From: Zelopaecilomyces penicillatus
Taxonomy: Eukaryota > Ascomycota > Sordariomycetes > Hypocreales > Pseudodiploosporaceae
Length of the DNA stretch: 64,000 nt
Reading direction: 5' to 3'
Assembly (NCBI GenBank): GCA_005765155.1
Contig: VCCP01000001.1
Location: 372,001-436,000, forward strand
Shown: positions 43,211-54,930 of the stretch, piece after piece
How the letters are laid out: every line of letters starts with the position of its first letter
Numbering within the stretch: the first letter of the stretch is position 1
Program-made: the position numbers and the translations under genes
Notes under the pieces: generated by a model
Databases searched by the model: none
What the model was told of the DNA's origin: nothing
Seen by the model: only the letters and a program-made list of their open reading frames with translations

Positions 43211-46019
43211 ATGGACGACCTCTCTGGCCTCGATTGGACCGCCAAACCGGCGGCTAACAAGCTTCCTCCCATGAACCCTTCCTACCCCTCGCTTCGACCA
43301 ACCCCATCACCCCTCGGTTCCGGGAGCAACACGCCGCTCTCTGCGCAACCTTCTGCCGGCTCGAACTCCAAGTTGACTTCTACGAAGGCGCCACAAGATA
43401 GCTTTAGCAACTTGATGAACTTTGGACTTCCCAAGGCGAACCAGAACCTGACATTGGCTGAGAGACAAGCCCAGCTCGAAGTCGAGAAGCGGAAGAAGGA
43501 AGAGGCGAGGAGGCAACAAACCGAGGCGCAGTTTGGAAATGGGCAGCAGTGGGATGCGCTAGGATCTCGGTCCTTCACATCCAGTCCGGCTCTTCAGAAG
43601 CCCACGAAAACCAGCGGACCAAGTGGTCTCGACGATGACGACCTTTTCGCGGCATTCAACAAGGATACTAAAGTGGACAAGTCAAGCCATTATCCACCTC
43701 CAGAATCGCAACGCTCTACTCCTGCCAACACCAACCAGGTTAATCTTAGCAACCCGAGTGCTTGGGGAGCACCCGCAGGCGCAAATGGCAGCAATGGAGG
43801 CAATATGGGTGGCTTAGGGGTAGAAGACGATGACCCCTTTGGCCTGAACGAGTTGAAGCCAAATCACTCCGCCGCGGCGGCCGCTTATATCGCACCAGCT
43901 GCTACCGACGATGATGACTTTCTGGGAGATCTAGCACGGCCCGTTGAGGAAGTTCGAAGAGAGCGACAGCTGGCAGCAAAACCCGAACCAGGAAAGCCAA
44001 TTGAAGAAGACTCTTCTTCGGATGATGACGAACCACTAGAGAGAAACCTGGAGCGAGTCCCTCAGGTAAATAAGGACCCTTTCGACAAGGCCGTTGCTCA
44101 GCTTGTCGACTACGGCTTCACCGCAGAGCAGGCCAGACGCGGATTGGTAGAGAGCGGCACGGGATTCAATGCTGAAGCAGCAGCTAACTGGCTACTGGAC
44201 GATGCCCACAGAAAAGCCAAAGAGAATGCGCAATCAGCCAGGGGCTCCCAGGGCAGGGATTCTCCTGCAGTAGTGGCAGGCCATCAGCCGCCACCACCAC
44301 CTCGTGGTGATAATCGGTCTCCCGCCGCCAGGGGCGAAACTGACCTAGCCAAGTCTGCGGCTGCCGTGGGAAGCAGTCTATTCAAGTCTGCGAATTCTCT
44401 CTGGAAGACTGGGCAAAAGAAAATGCAGCAAGCTGTGTCCGAGTTCCAGCAAGACGGCGGCAGCAGCAGCGGCAGCGGTGACCCAAGCCAGCCCAAGTGG
44501 ATGCGTGATGCGCAACAAGCAGCGCGAACACAGCCTAGATCACAGCCAGTCATGGTTGAAGCAACAGATGAGGCGCTTATGCTAGAATCTGGTGGAAGAC
44601 CGCAACCACCTCGAGGTAGCAGCAGTCGACAACCTGCGGAGCCACGGCCAGACCTGCACGTACAGCGGAGACCACCCCCAGCAATGTCATCGGAAAGTCA
44701 ACGCCGAAGTAGCCCTGTTCCAAGATGGCAGCAGACCCAGCTCAGCAAAATACCCGACCCCAGGTCTAGACTCGACAGGGCGTTGGCAGACGACGAGTCG
44801 AGCTCTTTTGGGTATGTCAGTGCTAATCGAAGAAGAAAGACACCGGAACCCATGCGATCTGAACCGGAGCCCGATTTGCTCTTCAGCTCGCAAGCCCCCA
44901 AGCCATCACCATCTCCATCTCAACCACCCCCTCAGCGCCAAATTCCAACTACATCATCAACCAAACGGTCTCAAGCGACACCCTTACCAACACGCAAGCT
45001 TACCCCACAACCTGCTCGTCAAATCCCCCCTATTACCTCTGTAGCCTTGCAAACTTCAACAACTCATCGACTGCAGGGTACTGCACATTTTAAGAGGGGC
45101 GACTATGCTTCGGCTCACTCGTCTTATACGTCCTCCTTGGCTACAGTTCCGCCCACCCATCCTCTCATGATCCTCCTCCTCACGAACCGTGCCCTGACGG
45201 CTTTGAAAACGGGAGAGGCTAAGCAGGCAGTGTTGGATGCTGAAGAAGCGCTGAAGCTCGTTGGACCTGGGAAGGGCAATGGTGAGACTGTGGCAGTGAA
45301 GAATGAAAATGGACACGACGAGCAGCGGGACATGAAGGATCTTTACGGCAAAGCGCTGAGCAGAAAGGCTGAGGCGTTGGAGCAGATGGAGAAGTGGGCT
45401 GACGCTGGCAACTTCTGGCAACAATGTGTTGAGGGCGGGTTTGGTGGCGTCACGGCCGTCAAAGGTCGACAGCGTTGCCAGGATGCCCTCACCCCCAAGC
45501 CCAAAGCCCCTCCAAAGGTGGCAGCCAAGCCCAGGCCTCGGCCATCTGCAACAGCCAGTCTGGCGCCACAAAAGAGCTCAGAGGCCGTCACCAGACTGCG
45601 AGAAGCGAACGAGGCAGCAGCCAGGGAAGATGATGAGAAATTCGCTCTGTCAGAGAAGGTGGATGCTAGAATAGCAGCTTGGCGCGACGGCAAGAGGGAA
45701 AACCTGCGTGGTTTGATTGCTAGTCTTGACCAGGTGCTTTGGGAGAACAGCGGATGGAAGAAGGTAGGGTTGCACGAGTTGGTCATGGTGAACAAGGTCA
45801 AGATTTCGTACATGAAGGCGATTGCCAAGACGCACCCCGACAAGGTAAGCAGGCTTACAATGAAGGTCCCATGTCTCTCATTCAATCGAAGTGCTAATGT
45901 AGAGGAAAATCCACTAGCTTCCACAAGATGCCAGTACAGAGGTGAGGTTAATTGCTGGGTTGGTGTTTAGTACACTGAACGAGAGTTGGGATAAATTCAA
46001 GACGGACAATGGGCTATGA
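43211..46019 (+). CDS. SWA2: Auxilin-like clathrin-uncoating J-protein (SWA2 homologue)
   Basis: Two exons (43211..45844, 45918..46019) give 911 residues. Yeast Swa2/auxilin recruits Hsc70 to clathrin-coated vesicles and triggers uncoating. In order: a disordered N-terminus with FSNLMNFGLPKAN, DDDDLFAAF and DDPFGLNEL motifs likely to bind clathrin or adaptors; a UBA domain at about 289-335 (AVAQLVDYGFTAEQARRGLV); a long Ser/Pro/Gln-rich linker; a TPR region at about 614-745 (GTAHFKRGDYASAHSSYTSS); and a C-terminal J domain with VNKVKISYMKAIAKTHPDK. The intron falls directly after the HPDK motif. Exon 2 completes the J domain with the typical auxilin ending FSTLNESWDKFKTDNGL. Without splicing the frame runs into unrelated residues, so the intron is needed. 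Confidence 0.93.
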
Positions 46020-46422
46020 TGAGGGACATGACATTATGAAAGCGTTGGATGTCTCTTTATTATTAGACGGGGATAACGGGGAACTTGCGTGGATACATGA
46101 GGTTCCGGGGATGATTATCATGAAGCGAATGTTCTTGTTTTTGTTAGGGCAAGAAAAACAAACGATTGTGAAATTTTCCATTAATCTTACCACGCCATGC
46201 TATGCTCAACTTACGGACATGCGAAATATTAAAGACACGAGTGACGCAAGCTGGACATTGTCAACTCAACAAAGTCCAGCTCCGTCAGAGATTTGAAGAA
46301 AAGGTCTAGAGGAGTACAACAACAGCCTGACTCCAACCCACTTTCTCTTCTTCCTTCTTAACCCTGAATATCGACCATGATAACTCTTCTTTTTTTCTGT
46401 TCCTGTTTCTTTTTCTTCTTCT
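46020..46422. other. Convergent spacer
   Basis: This is the 3' flank shared by the auxilin and UBC7 genes. Pyrimidine-rich near 46380-46425; nothing else seen. Confidence 0.55.
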
Positions 46423-47021
46423 TTACAACCCCAACATGCGCCTCACGCCATCCCGCACAACAGTCTCATAGTCATTCCTCCGCTCGCGCCACATCTTGGC
46501 GGCCTCAACGTTGGCGGGGCTCTCGTCGTTGGGCTCAGCGAGCATGCTCATGACAGAAATGAGGATCTTTTCGACGGACTGGATGGGGGACCAGCGTTCG
46601 GAGGCGTGTTCGTAGTGATTTGGGTCGTCGCCGGGGGGGTGGAGGATGGAGATGCAGACGAGGCCGCTGGGGTAGACTACACAAATATGTAAAGAATGAG
46701 TATGAAAAATAGCACGGATAGTGTTTTAATAAGAGGAAAAGGAGGAAAGAAGAGAGAGAGAGAGAGAGACTGACCATTTGGGTGCCAGATATCAGCGAGG
46801 AACCTCATCGACGGCGGCGCAAGCGGATAGTCCTTTGGAAACTTGAGTTCCGCAGGGAAGACCCCGCCCTCGAATGGCGTGCCCTCAGGCCCTTGGATCA
46901 GACACTCCCAATGCAAGAGATCATCTTCCGAGACGGGCCCCGCGGTGATACCTTCGGGAGGGTTGTTTGTCAGAGCGCGGTATTCCTGGAGGAGGCGGCG
47001 GTGCGCTGTCGATTGGGCCAT
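46423..47021 (-). CDS. UBC7: Ubiquitin-conjugating enzyme E2 UBC7 (UBE2G2 type)
   Basis: Two exons (46775..47021, 46423..46676) give 166 residues, the usual UBC7 length. The E2 fold is complete: HRRLLQEYRALTNNPPEGI, WECLIQGPEGTPFEGGVF, FPKDYPLAPPSMRF, then the active-site block HPNGVYPSGLVCISILHPP with catalytic Cys90, preceded by the HPN tripeptide. After it comes the acidic insertion GDDPNHYEHASERWSP that marks the Ubc7/Cdc34 group. UBC7 serves ER-associated degradation with Cue1 and the Hrd1 and Doa10 ligases. The intron splits the Gly-Val junction after HPNG. A (AG)n microsatellite sits in the intron. I start at MAQSTAHRR because it fits the family N-terminus; an in-frame upstream ATG would add 42 unrelated residues. 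Confidence 0.95.
46749..46770. repeat. (AG)n microsatellite in the UBC7 intron
   Basis: Ten or so AG dinucleotides just inside the donor side of the UBC7 intron; on the coding strand this is a CT-rich tract. Confidence 0.85.
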
Positions 47022-47514
47022 GACGTAGGCTGGCTGGAGACACGTCTGTGACTGAGCGAGTGAGCGAGTCAACGCCCGAATATTGAGGGGTGGAAAAGGC
47101 GGTGCGTGAGAGAGAAGATGGAATGACGACGGTGAGAGTGAGGACAAGGATGAAAGAGTGAAGATAAAAGGCGTCGGCTGTATGCAAGGAAGAGTTCTGG
47201 GTGGTGCTATGGGATTGGAGGGATTGAATACACCTTAATTTGCCATGTGGCTAGAATCGCGGGGTCCGCCACCGGGAGGTGGGGGGAATCGAAGGGTCTT
47301 GAATGGATTAGGATTACAGGGCTGAGCTGCTGGAAAAACAGGACTGTCAATCATCTGGGTTGGGTTTAGGGTTGTGACCACGTCAAAAATAAAGGCTATT
47401 CATCCTCAATTCTGCATTTCATCATCGCTACATAGGTTTATAATATATATCACAGTCATAAACTATGGGTTGATATTGAAACTCAACGTTAGCATAGATT
47501 CTATGCAACCCCCC
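47022..47514. other. UBC7 promoter region and DUF6604 3' flank
   Basis: No gene seen. The proximal 150 bases upstream of the UBC7 start are the likely leader. Confidence 0.5.
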
Positions 47515-50481
47515 TCACATCACACAGCAGGGCAAGTTCGTCTCAGACATAGCCAACCGCCTCATCATGTCCCCAGACTCAAGATCCAAATCCTTCCAAT
47601 AGATATGGCTCATCACCCCGCCGCGAAGCTCCTCAAACTTCATGGCCATCACTTCCAAACACTCATCATCTCGCCCCGCCAGCACCTGCAGTGCAAGGCC
47701 TAGTCTCTTGCCATATGGGAAATCCGAGTGTGGGCCGTAAACGAGCTCATATGTCGGGTTCTTCCTCTTCTTAAGTTCGTCCTCGATCCCCATAAAGAGC
47801 ATCAAGATTTGGTTTGTAACCCAAATGTAGTTTAGACTTGACCTCGGCAACGGACCGCAGACGTCAATGTCAATGTCAACTTTTAGAATATCCAACAGTC
47901 TGTTGGATGATAGCTCAGCATCGTGGCGGCGGTTCGAATGGGGATTCCAGGTTTTCTGGGCTTTCTGCACTCGCTCAGCCATGTTATCAAAGGTATAGCC
48001 CTTGGCCAAGTCTGCCATGACCTCTGGATCGAGTGTATTATTCTGCTGCCCCAGCAGTCCTCCAAAGAGCCCTGCCACTCTCAGTATCTCCTCGTCAGTC
48101 TGTCCTTGCATCCTGGATCGCTTCACAAGGTCTGTGTTTTCTAGCACTCTGTTTCCTGTTTTCGGGTCCACTGTGTATTTCGTTTGCAGAACTCGTATAG
48201 CTGCTAGGACAGAAGTTATATCAATGTCACTTTCGGGGATGCGATCAGGGTCCCAATCTGCCTCTCGATACAGTATCAAGTTGGACTTTTGCCTAAACAG
48301 CTGATGCGCATCGAGGTCCAATATCCCATGGATATCGGCTGTCCCGACCGATGCATTCCGGGTAGCTTGCCGTTGGGACTTGGCCTGACGAGTTTGGGAT
48401 TTACCAACAACGGAGATGAGGGCTTGCTCAAAGTTAGATTCGGGAACAGGTCCACCAAAGAAGACTCCAGGGAAAAGAATGTCCAGACTCGCGTACAAGC
48501 CAACCGGTCGTTTCAAGTAGCCCTTTTGCACCAACATGTTGTGTAGATGCATGATTAACATTGGTTCATGCATCTGATCCCACAAGACCATGCCGAAGCG
48601 GTATGCCAACTCTAAGCCCTCCATCAATCCGGCGCCGCATAAATAAGGGGAAAATTCCCAGAGACCATTTTTATTCGAATTGGCAAACCGTGTTGGTGGA
48701 ATAGTCGTGAGCCCGTGCATATACTTGCTTTCCCCCAACCAGTCTACAAAGTCTTCTTTTGCATTGTTCAGCACGCCTGCAATGGCTGAAAAACGTTCAA
48801 CCTCTCCCAGTCGGGTTTCGGTTTGTTGGAGTATCTGTTTTAGCACGTCGACTCCCTGCAGGAAGCCGTGGGCAATCCTTTCATTATTGCGATCCAGGAA
48901 CAAGTCAACATCTCGTCTTGGGCGAAAACCCTCTGCAGGTTTGCCAGTCACATGGCCCTTCAAAGGGTTCAAAGACCAGCCGCGCGAAACCATTAGCGCA
49001 TCAATGATGCACTGTAGCTGGAACACGATGTGAGGCTGTATTCTTTTGCGAATTTCCGTGCCCTGCTTTTGCATCGCGAGAGACGTGACAGCGCCGGCAA
49101 ACTCATTGAGTCCGAAGAGTCTGCGGTGCATGTGCCATGGTCCTTGTGGAGACCAATCCACATTTTCGTAGGCGTGGTTCTCGCCCTTCATCGTATTTCT
49201 TTGGACTACAATGGATGAGAATACATTAACCAAATCGTAGAGCCAGTTGATCGTGTATTTTCGTCTCCATTTGAGCATTTCGTCATGGCTTGCTCCCTGA
49301 AGGTTGAAATTAGGGTCCCAGTTATTTGTTTCTGCCATCATGGCTTTTGTTGGCTTTCCGGAGCGATTCTTCTGGAAATCCAGAATAAAATCGACGAGGT
49401 TTTGGTAGGTATTAATCATGACGTGTTCCTTGACGTCGAGGTCGGTCTCTTGAACCTTTGTTGTTTGAGAATCTGGAGATAGGGCTAACAAGCTGATTTT
49501 GAAGTTGCCCTGGATCTTGTCCGGATCGCCACGAGTAATGGTTTGCATAACCGTCTCGTAAGAATCATGACCAGGGAATTCAACAAACATGGCCGACTCA
49601 GAGCGCTTGATCATGGCAACCGCGATTTCAGAAACGGTGGCTGCGACAGCGCTGTTGAGTCCCTCATAAGCTACCTGCCGCCATGTTTCCTGGAGGCTAG
49701 CTCGTAGGCGACACCATTCGCTGGCTAGGGTATAAACGGCCATCAGATAGTCAGTCATGATGCCTGTCTCGTCTTCAATGATGCGGTAGCTTTCCAGAGG
49801 AACCTCTTCAATAGTCGAGCTTTTGGCTGATGCGGACACAGGCTTACGCTTCGTCTTTGACTTCTTCCCCTGCTTGCCCTTCTTCCCCTTGCCTTTACGG
49901 GTAGCACGCTTTTGTCGATTCTGTTGCGGAGCAGACGTATCTGGCCCCGAGTCCTCGTCGCTAGAGGCCTCTTCCTCATCTTTCTGCTCATTATCACATA
50001 GACCCAAGGCCGAAAACTTGTTGTTCAAGATGACTTCTGTGATATCCTCATCTGCCGATTCATCAACCTGCTTGCCACCGGATTTCTGCTGGGAGAGCCA
50101 AGAATCCCCTCCAAGAATCTCAAAGGCCCTGGTAAGAGTGTCGATGAAGTGCTTGTGGGATGCGTTGCTCTTTTCCACCTCAGAATCTGGGTTTAGCGAG
50201 GCGAGTTGTCGGAACTGGGCGTAGTGTGCACTCCGTAGCTTGAGCACCGACTGAAACAAGCTGTAAATGGTGGACGGAATGGACTTGATGTGCTTGGCAA
50301 TGAGCTCCGACATGGGCACGAGACCTGCAACGGCGACCTGGCCGGTGAGGTTGAGCGCATGGTGAGGCTCATCTTCAGGTTTTGGCAGCAACTTGATGAT
50401 GGCGTTGGACGCTCCAACCATCCAGTACAGCAGGTACCTGGTGTCCCGCTTGTACTCGAGGTATGAATTGTGCGTCCTCAT
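47515..50481 (-). CDS. DUF6604-domain protein, unknown function
   Basis: A 988-residue intronless frame. The N-terminus (NSYLEYKRDTRYLLYWMVG, then NAIIKLL) is the characteristic opening of the fungal DUF6604 domain, which extends over roughly the first 300 residues. Within it lies an insertion with an acidic patch and a strongly basic stretch (RKGKGKKGKQGKKSKTKRK) that is a probable nuclear localisation or nucleic-acid-binding signal. The remaining 650 residues are helical and contain no catalytic motif I recognise. These proteins are large, mould-specific and uncharacterised. The start at 50481 matches the family N-terminus exactly. Confidence 0.85.
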   Translation of the reverse strand: MRTHNSYLEYKRDTRYLLYWMVGASNAIIKLLPKPEDEPHHALNLTGQVAVAGLVPMSELIAKHIKSIPSTIYSLFQSVLKLRSAHYAQFRQLASLNPDSEVEKSNASHKHFIDTLTRAFEILGGDSWLSQQKSGGKQVDESADEDITEVILNNKFSALGLCDNEQKDEEEASSDEDSGPDTSAPQQNRQKRATRKGKGKKGKQGKKSKTKRKPVSASAKSSTIEEVPLESYRIIEDETGIMTDYLMAVYTLASEWCRLRASLQETWRQVAYEGLNSAVAATVSEIAVAMIKRSESAMFVEFPGHDSYETVMQTITRGDPDKIQGNFKISLLALSPDSQTTKVQETDLDVKEHVMINTYQNLVDFILDFQKNRSGKPTKAMMAETNNWDPNFNLQGASHDEMLKWRRKYTINWLYDLVNVFSSIVVQRNTMKGENHAYENVDWSPQGPWHMHRRLFGLNEFAGAVTSLAMQKQGTEIRKRIQPHIVFQLQCIIDALMVSRGWSLNPLKGHVTGKPAEGFRPRRDVDLFLDRNNERIAHGFLQGVDVLKQILQQTETRLGEVERFSAIAGVLNNAKEDFVDWLGESKYMHGLTTIPPTRFANSNKNGLWEFSPYLCGAGLMEGLELAYRFGMVLWDQMHEPMLIMHLHNMLVQKGYLKRPVGLYASLDILFPGVFFGGPVPESNFEQALISVVGKSQTRQAKSQRQATRNASVGTADIHGILDLDAHQLFRQKSNLILYREADWDPDRIPESDIDITSVLAAIRVLQTKYTVDPKTGNRVLENTDLVKRSRMQGQTDEEILRVAGLFGGLLGQQNNTLDPEVMADLAKGYTFDNMAERVQKAQKTWNPHSNRRHDAELSSNRLLDILKVDIDIDVCGPLPRSSLNYIWVTNQILMLFMGIEDELKKRKNPTYELVYGPHSDFPYGKRLGLALQVLAGRDDECLEVMAMKFEELRGGVMSHIYWKDLDLESGDMMRRLAMSETNLPCCVM

Positions 50482-50782
50482 GGCTGTTTGTGCGACCCGA
50501 CGTCGTCAATTGATTGTGTCCACCTGTCAGGGCATGCAGGGTGTAGGTCCAAAGCTGGACGGGGAGCTGTCAGTTGTGTTTGGACAGATTGCGGGGCACC
50601 GATTTTCAATCAATCGATGAGCCTACGTCCTGCCTCATTTCTGACCGATAAACACCAGCAAGTGCAATTGTACATGGTGGAGTACACGTGATATGTAATT
50701 CAACAGCTTGATTAACTAGAAATTATTCGTCACGATTCTTCGCTATGGTATGTAGAAATTGTAAAATCATAAAATGTACAGC

Positions 50783-52620
50783 TCAAACTTTTAACTGATC
50801 CTGCACCTCCGCATACTGGTTCATCATCATCTTGGCTCTCGCGGGGCTTCGGGGCCGGACGTCCATGGGCCATCGGGTAGGTTCAAGAATAACATTTGAA
50901 TTCGTGGCAAACGAATCAAAGGCAATGTCTTCTCCCGTAAATGGACATTTCTTGGGTGACAGGTTGAACCCCCACAGAACCGAGGCCGCGATGATGAACA
51001 TCTCAGTGTCGGCGATGCTCTGGCCCAGACACATACGCCTGCCCCAACCGAAAGTGTGTAGGCCATGGCCTTCGCGGAGATTTGGGAACCGAGTGAGAGG
51101 CTCCATGTAGGTTGGCCAGCCGGGCTCCAGCCAGCGGTCTGGACGAAAGTTTTCAGGATCCGGATACCTTTCTGGAACTCGACAAATGGCCCTGTGTGTG
51201 ATTGACCAAGTTAGCTTGCGATTATATTCCATATTGAGTCGAGTGAACATTTGTACATACCATTCACAAGCAAGAATAATGGTGTCTTTTTCAATCTTGA
51301 CTCCCTTGTACTCATACTCCTCTTCGCATAGGTGAGGAACTCCTGTAAATGATCAGAGTTAGTGTGGCTGATAACATGGATATGTATGAGTTTTTGTAAA
51401 AAGACGTCCTCACCTAACGGCACTCCGGATCTCCATCTCAGTGTCTCTTTAAGGCACGCCCGCACCGTTGGCAAGTTCGGATAATCATCCAATGTTGGCA
51501 TTCGATCGCCGCAAACCCGATCAATCTCCTCTTGCGCCTTCTTCTGCCACTCGGGATGAAGAGTCATAGCCATGAGGAAGTACTGCGTGGGGCCGCCGAC
51601 GGTGACAACACCAACCATGGTCTGGAAACTCAACATGCAAGCCGCCAGGAGTTCATCTTCAGAAGTTTGCTCCAGAGTCGGATTGCCTCCCCTGACAAGC
51701 TCGCTAAAGTACCGACTCGCCCACGTATCACTGGGCAGCGTGCCCTCGAGGAACCGTTTCTTAGCCACACGCAGATTGTTCAACCACCATGCATGCTGCT
51801 TTTCTACTCGTGCCTGCTCATAGTTTCGCCATGGATTGTATCCAATGAAGTCGCTGATGTGCCACAGAGGAACTGCCGTGTTGACAAGGGGTCCAGAGAT
51901 GGACATTTGGTGGAGCGTGACGAGGGCTTGATCGCCGTGATGCTTCCCCTGTGTCGCGTCACCCCAAGCAAGAGTGCTCATGACACGACCGGTAAGCTCG
52001 CGAACGTTGGAATGATATTTCTCCGGGTCAACTATCAGCGTCATGAGGAATCGCTTGACCTCTCGCTCAATGTGGCCGTAAAAGTTCTCCTGCGAAGCTG
52101 CAGCCATGGCTGCGTGCACCCACTTTCGCTGAAACTTCCATGATTCTGTTACATTATCATGATGCATTAGCTTTGAGATTCACAGCCTGTGTTGATCAGG
52201 CTTTTCGTTTTAAGAGTCACTCTGTGAGAGCTTACCATTGCGATCCTGAAGCGCAAAGTAGGTTGGCCCCTCCTTGTGGTCGATGAGGGCTCTGATCTGG
52301 GCTCTGCCTGAGAATAGGTTGCCCTTCTTAACGAGCAGCTCGGCCGCCATGTCCTCATCGGAGATGACTATGAACTTCTGACCCATCATGGAAGTCTGGT
52401 AAATGGGCCCATATATGTCGGCCCATTCCTTGAATTTGAGCCATAGCGTCTTCTTGGGTAAATCGTGAACTCTGCCGATCAACGGGAACTGCTGGGGGCC
52501 TGGGAACCGGCCAGCTGCGGGAGCTTTGGTGGAGCGGCTCTTGAATGCTCGAAGGGTTGATAGGATCAAGCCTGGAATCACAAGAGCGCTGATGTAGACG
52601 ACGATGAGAGAAAACTCCAT
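50783..52620 (-). CDS. Cytochrome P450 monooxygenase
   Basis: Four exons (52236..52620, 51414..52145, 51261..51342, 50783..51191) give 535 residues. The product has an N-terminal membrane anchor (LIVVYISALVIPGLILSTL), a Pro-rich hinge (FPGPQQFPLIGRV), and an I-helix region near FQTMVGVVTVGGPTQYFL. The ExxR motif is in CLKETLRW, then come PERF-type NFRPDRWLEP and the haem ligand loop FGWGRRMCLGQ with Cys454. The I-helix lacks the usual Ala/Gly-Gly-x-Asp/Glu-Thr-Thr oxygen-activation signature and reads VVTVGGPTQ instead, as in some fungal P450s of the CYP620-like or dimerising types; I cannot assign a family. It would sit in the ER and use a P450 reductase. No backbone synthase gene adjoins it, so a natural-product role is not indicated. 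Confidence 0.92.
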
Positions 52621-54930
52621 GATGACGCGGGTGGTTGAACCTGTGATGCAGGTCGCTGGAGATGGTGGAGTTGGCAGCGTCGTCGTTCTTCGCCGCTGAT
52701 GGGTCGGAGGTTAATGTCTGGGACCTCCGCTGACTGATGTCCGTACGCCTCCCGGGGCTGTTCAATCGCATTCAGATTCCCCTCGAGTCTGCAGTTTTAA
52801 AGAATCCGTCACAACTTTTTTTTTTTTTTTACAAATCATCAGCGAACATGGCAGTCTCTTAGGGTGTGGTGGTGGGTGATTAATATGCTAATTTCGTGGT
52901 GGCGCGCGCCATGACAAACCCGTTCTGAAGCCGCAACACGAGGGGTAAACTCGGCAGTTGACATTCAGCTTAACAGCCTAGCAGCATCACGCCGCCAATG
53001 GTTGCAAAGGGCACGGGGGAGACAAGATCAGCCATCGGTCCCAGGGTTCCGGCTTGGCTGTAAAGAGTTTGAACTGCATGCGTGTGTGGTTGCCTTGAAG
53101 GATGGTAAAACACGTGTATAAAGGCTAAGAGGACTTGGGGGGGATACATCAGACACATTCTTGGCACAAGTCTTGGAAGAGCCAACAGTGGGTGTGGTGT
53201 TTACACCACTGAACTAGGCTTACGTACAGCGCCTTTTACAGCCTAGAAATGCCCACCATCAGGTACGATGTCAGTGGTATTAGCGCTTCGGTTGCTTTTG
53301 AAGGAAAAAGAACCCGAGGTTGCATCGCAGGATTTCCTCCGATGCATCGCTGTAACTCTGCGAGTATGCGGGTGTCTGCGAGTCAGCATTATCATGATCC
53401 GATGTCAAGTAAGCTTGGATAAGCTGCAGCGTTATTGGCCTGTTTCTTCATACCGAACATTGATTGCTGTTGCGTGTCCAGAATTCAATAAAGAGCGTAT
53501 TGTGGCGGCATGTGTCTTGGAAGCCCATCACCAAGGGCTGATTTAGTATTACCTGAAGAGAGTAGAGCCAGCGCCACAGGAACCTAGCCTCTTAGCGCTA
53601 CAGCTACGCAATAATGAAGCAAGCTCCACGTGCAGCCGTCATTCGTACATATATTACCTAGTACTTACTACCTAGTACCTTACCTACCTGCTGGATAACT
53701 GGTAACTCGGAAACAGGGACTGTGAATTCCGAGTCCGTTTCGTGATGTCAAGAGAGAGAGTGTGGGTTTCGGTGAGTGCTCAATCCCGTGTTGCCAAATT
53801 CGACATCACCTTGGTTTTTCATGCCTTCGCGGCTCGGGCCCCAAACCGTCCCGCATCGTCCGTGTGGATCCCCATCTTATTTGGGGGCGAGAACAATCCA
53901 AGCAGGTAGAGAGGTTTACTTGCCAATTATGAGAGTGAAGGGAAGAAGTAGATATGCAACATTTTGGAGTATTAATGGCTACCAAATTCAAAGTAGAAAC
54001 GCTGCCAAGCATCTAATTTATTTAGAACAATTTGGATAACCACCAAATCCATCTGATGATTGTACGTTCGTCCAGTATTCATTCGGGGTTCTCAGCGATT
54101 GACCCCTCTACATACAAGGTCCACTACAGCCCTGTAGTCCTGCAACAAGCACTGAACCAGCAATGCGACGGGCTCTGTAGCTCGCCTAAGCTCAAGATCC
54201 AGCTCACGCTACCGCCCCTGCAATCGCCCAACTTGTATGAGGTGGAGCTGCAATCTACGTTGATGCATGCAAGCGACACTCTAAAATTCGACAGCGGCCA
54301 ATATCGGCCGTTTCCTCTGATATTCTGCCAATCCTAAGAAAAGTTCCTGTCATCATACTACCCCAAAATGTCTTTCTCCCCGTTTCCAACTCTCGCTTTT
54401 CAACAAAGCAAATAGTACCAAACTTCTTCCCCAATAACAACAACAACGACAACAACGGGCCCGTGAACCCTCCTCTCGCATGTGTCGTTGGCCTGATGGG
54501 GCGCCGAGGCCGAAATGCCCCCATTTCCAGACAAGCTTCGGCCGGCCGGACCGATGCGGTATGCTTATGCATGTCGGAAAACGGAACATGGTTGTATTTG
54601 TATTCCCATTACTGGTCAATTGCCCGAAGTCGATTCACCTGTAATCAATATGGCCCTTTGTATGTGCGTTGGGCATGTCAAATAAACTCGCATGGCGGAA
54701 TTGCTCAGCTAAAATCGCGCGTTGCATGTTTGCTGCAGCCCCCATCGGTTGCATCATAAAGAGCTGATCGCTGCCCCGTCGATCGTAGTCCTCGTCTTCC
54801 CATATTCATATCTCCTCTGTTGGAATCTTGTAGTCGATAACAACCCTGTTTGCATCCGCGGGGAATAACCAAGGTCAAGATTTAATTCCTCTGGACCATT
54901 CCATAACCATCAACACCACCACCATACAAG
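52621..54930. other. Spacer between P450 and amidase genes
   Basis: No supported gene. It holds a poly(T) run at about 52814-52830, CTAGTA/CTACCTAG-type short repeats near 53650-53690, and a plus-strand TATAAA near 53114 with no convincing coding sequence after it. The last 150 bases are the amidase leader. Confidence 0.5.
52814..52830. repeat. Poly(T) tract upstream of the P450 gene
   Basis: About sixteen consecutive T on the plus strand, i.e. poly(A) about 200 nt upstream of the P450 start codon. Such dA:dT tracts often keep promoters nucleosome-poor. Confidence 0.7.

Noticed and set aside
53110..53546. A TATAAA element followed by a short gene starting at 53249 or 53268
   Set aside because: The frames are short and motif-free, and no splice arrangement gives a convincing protein.
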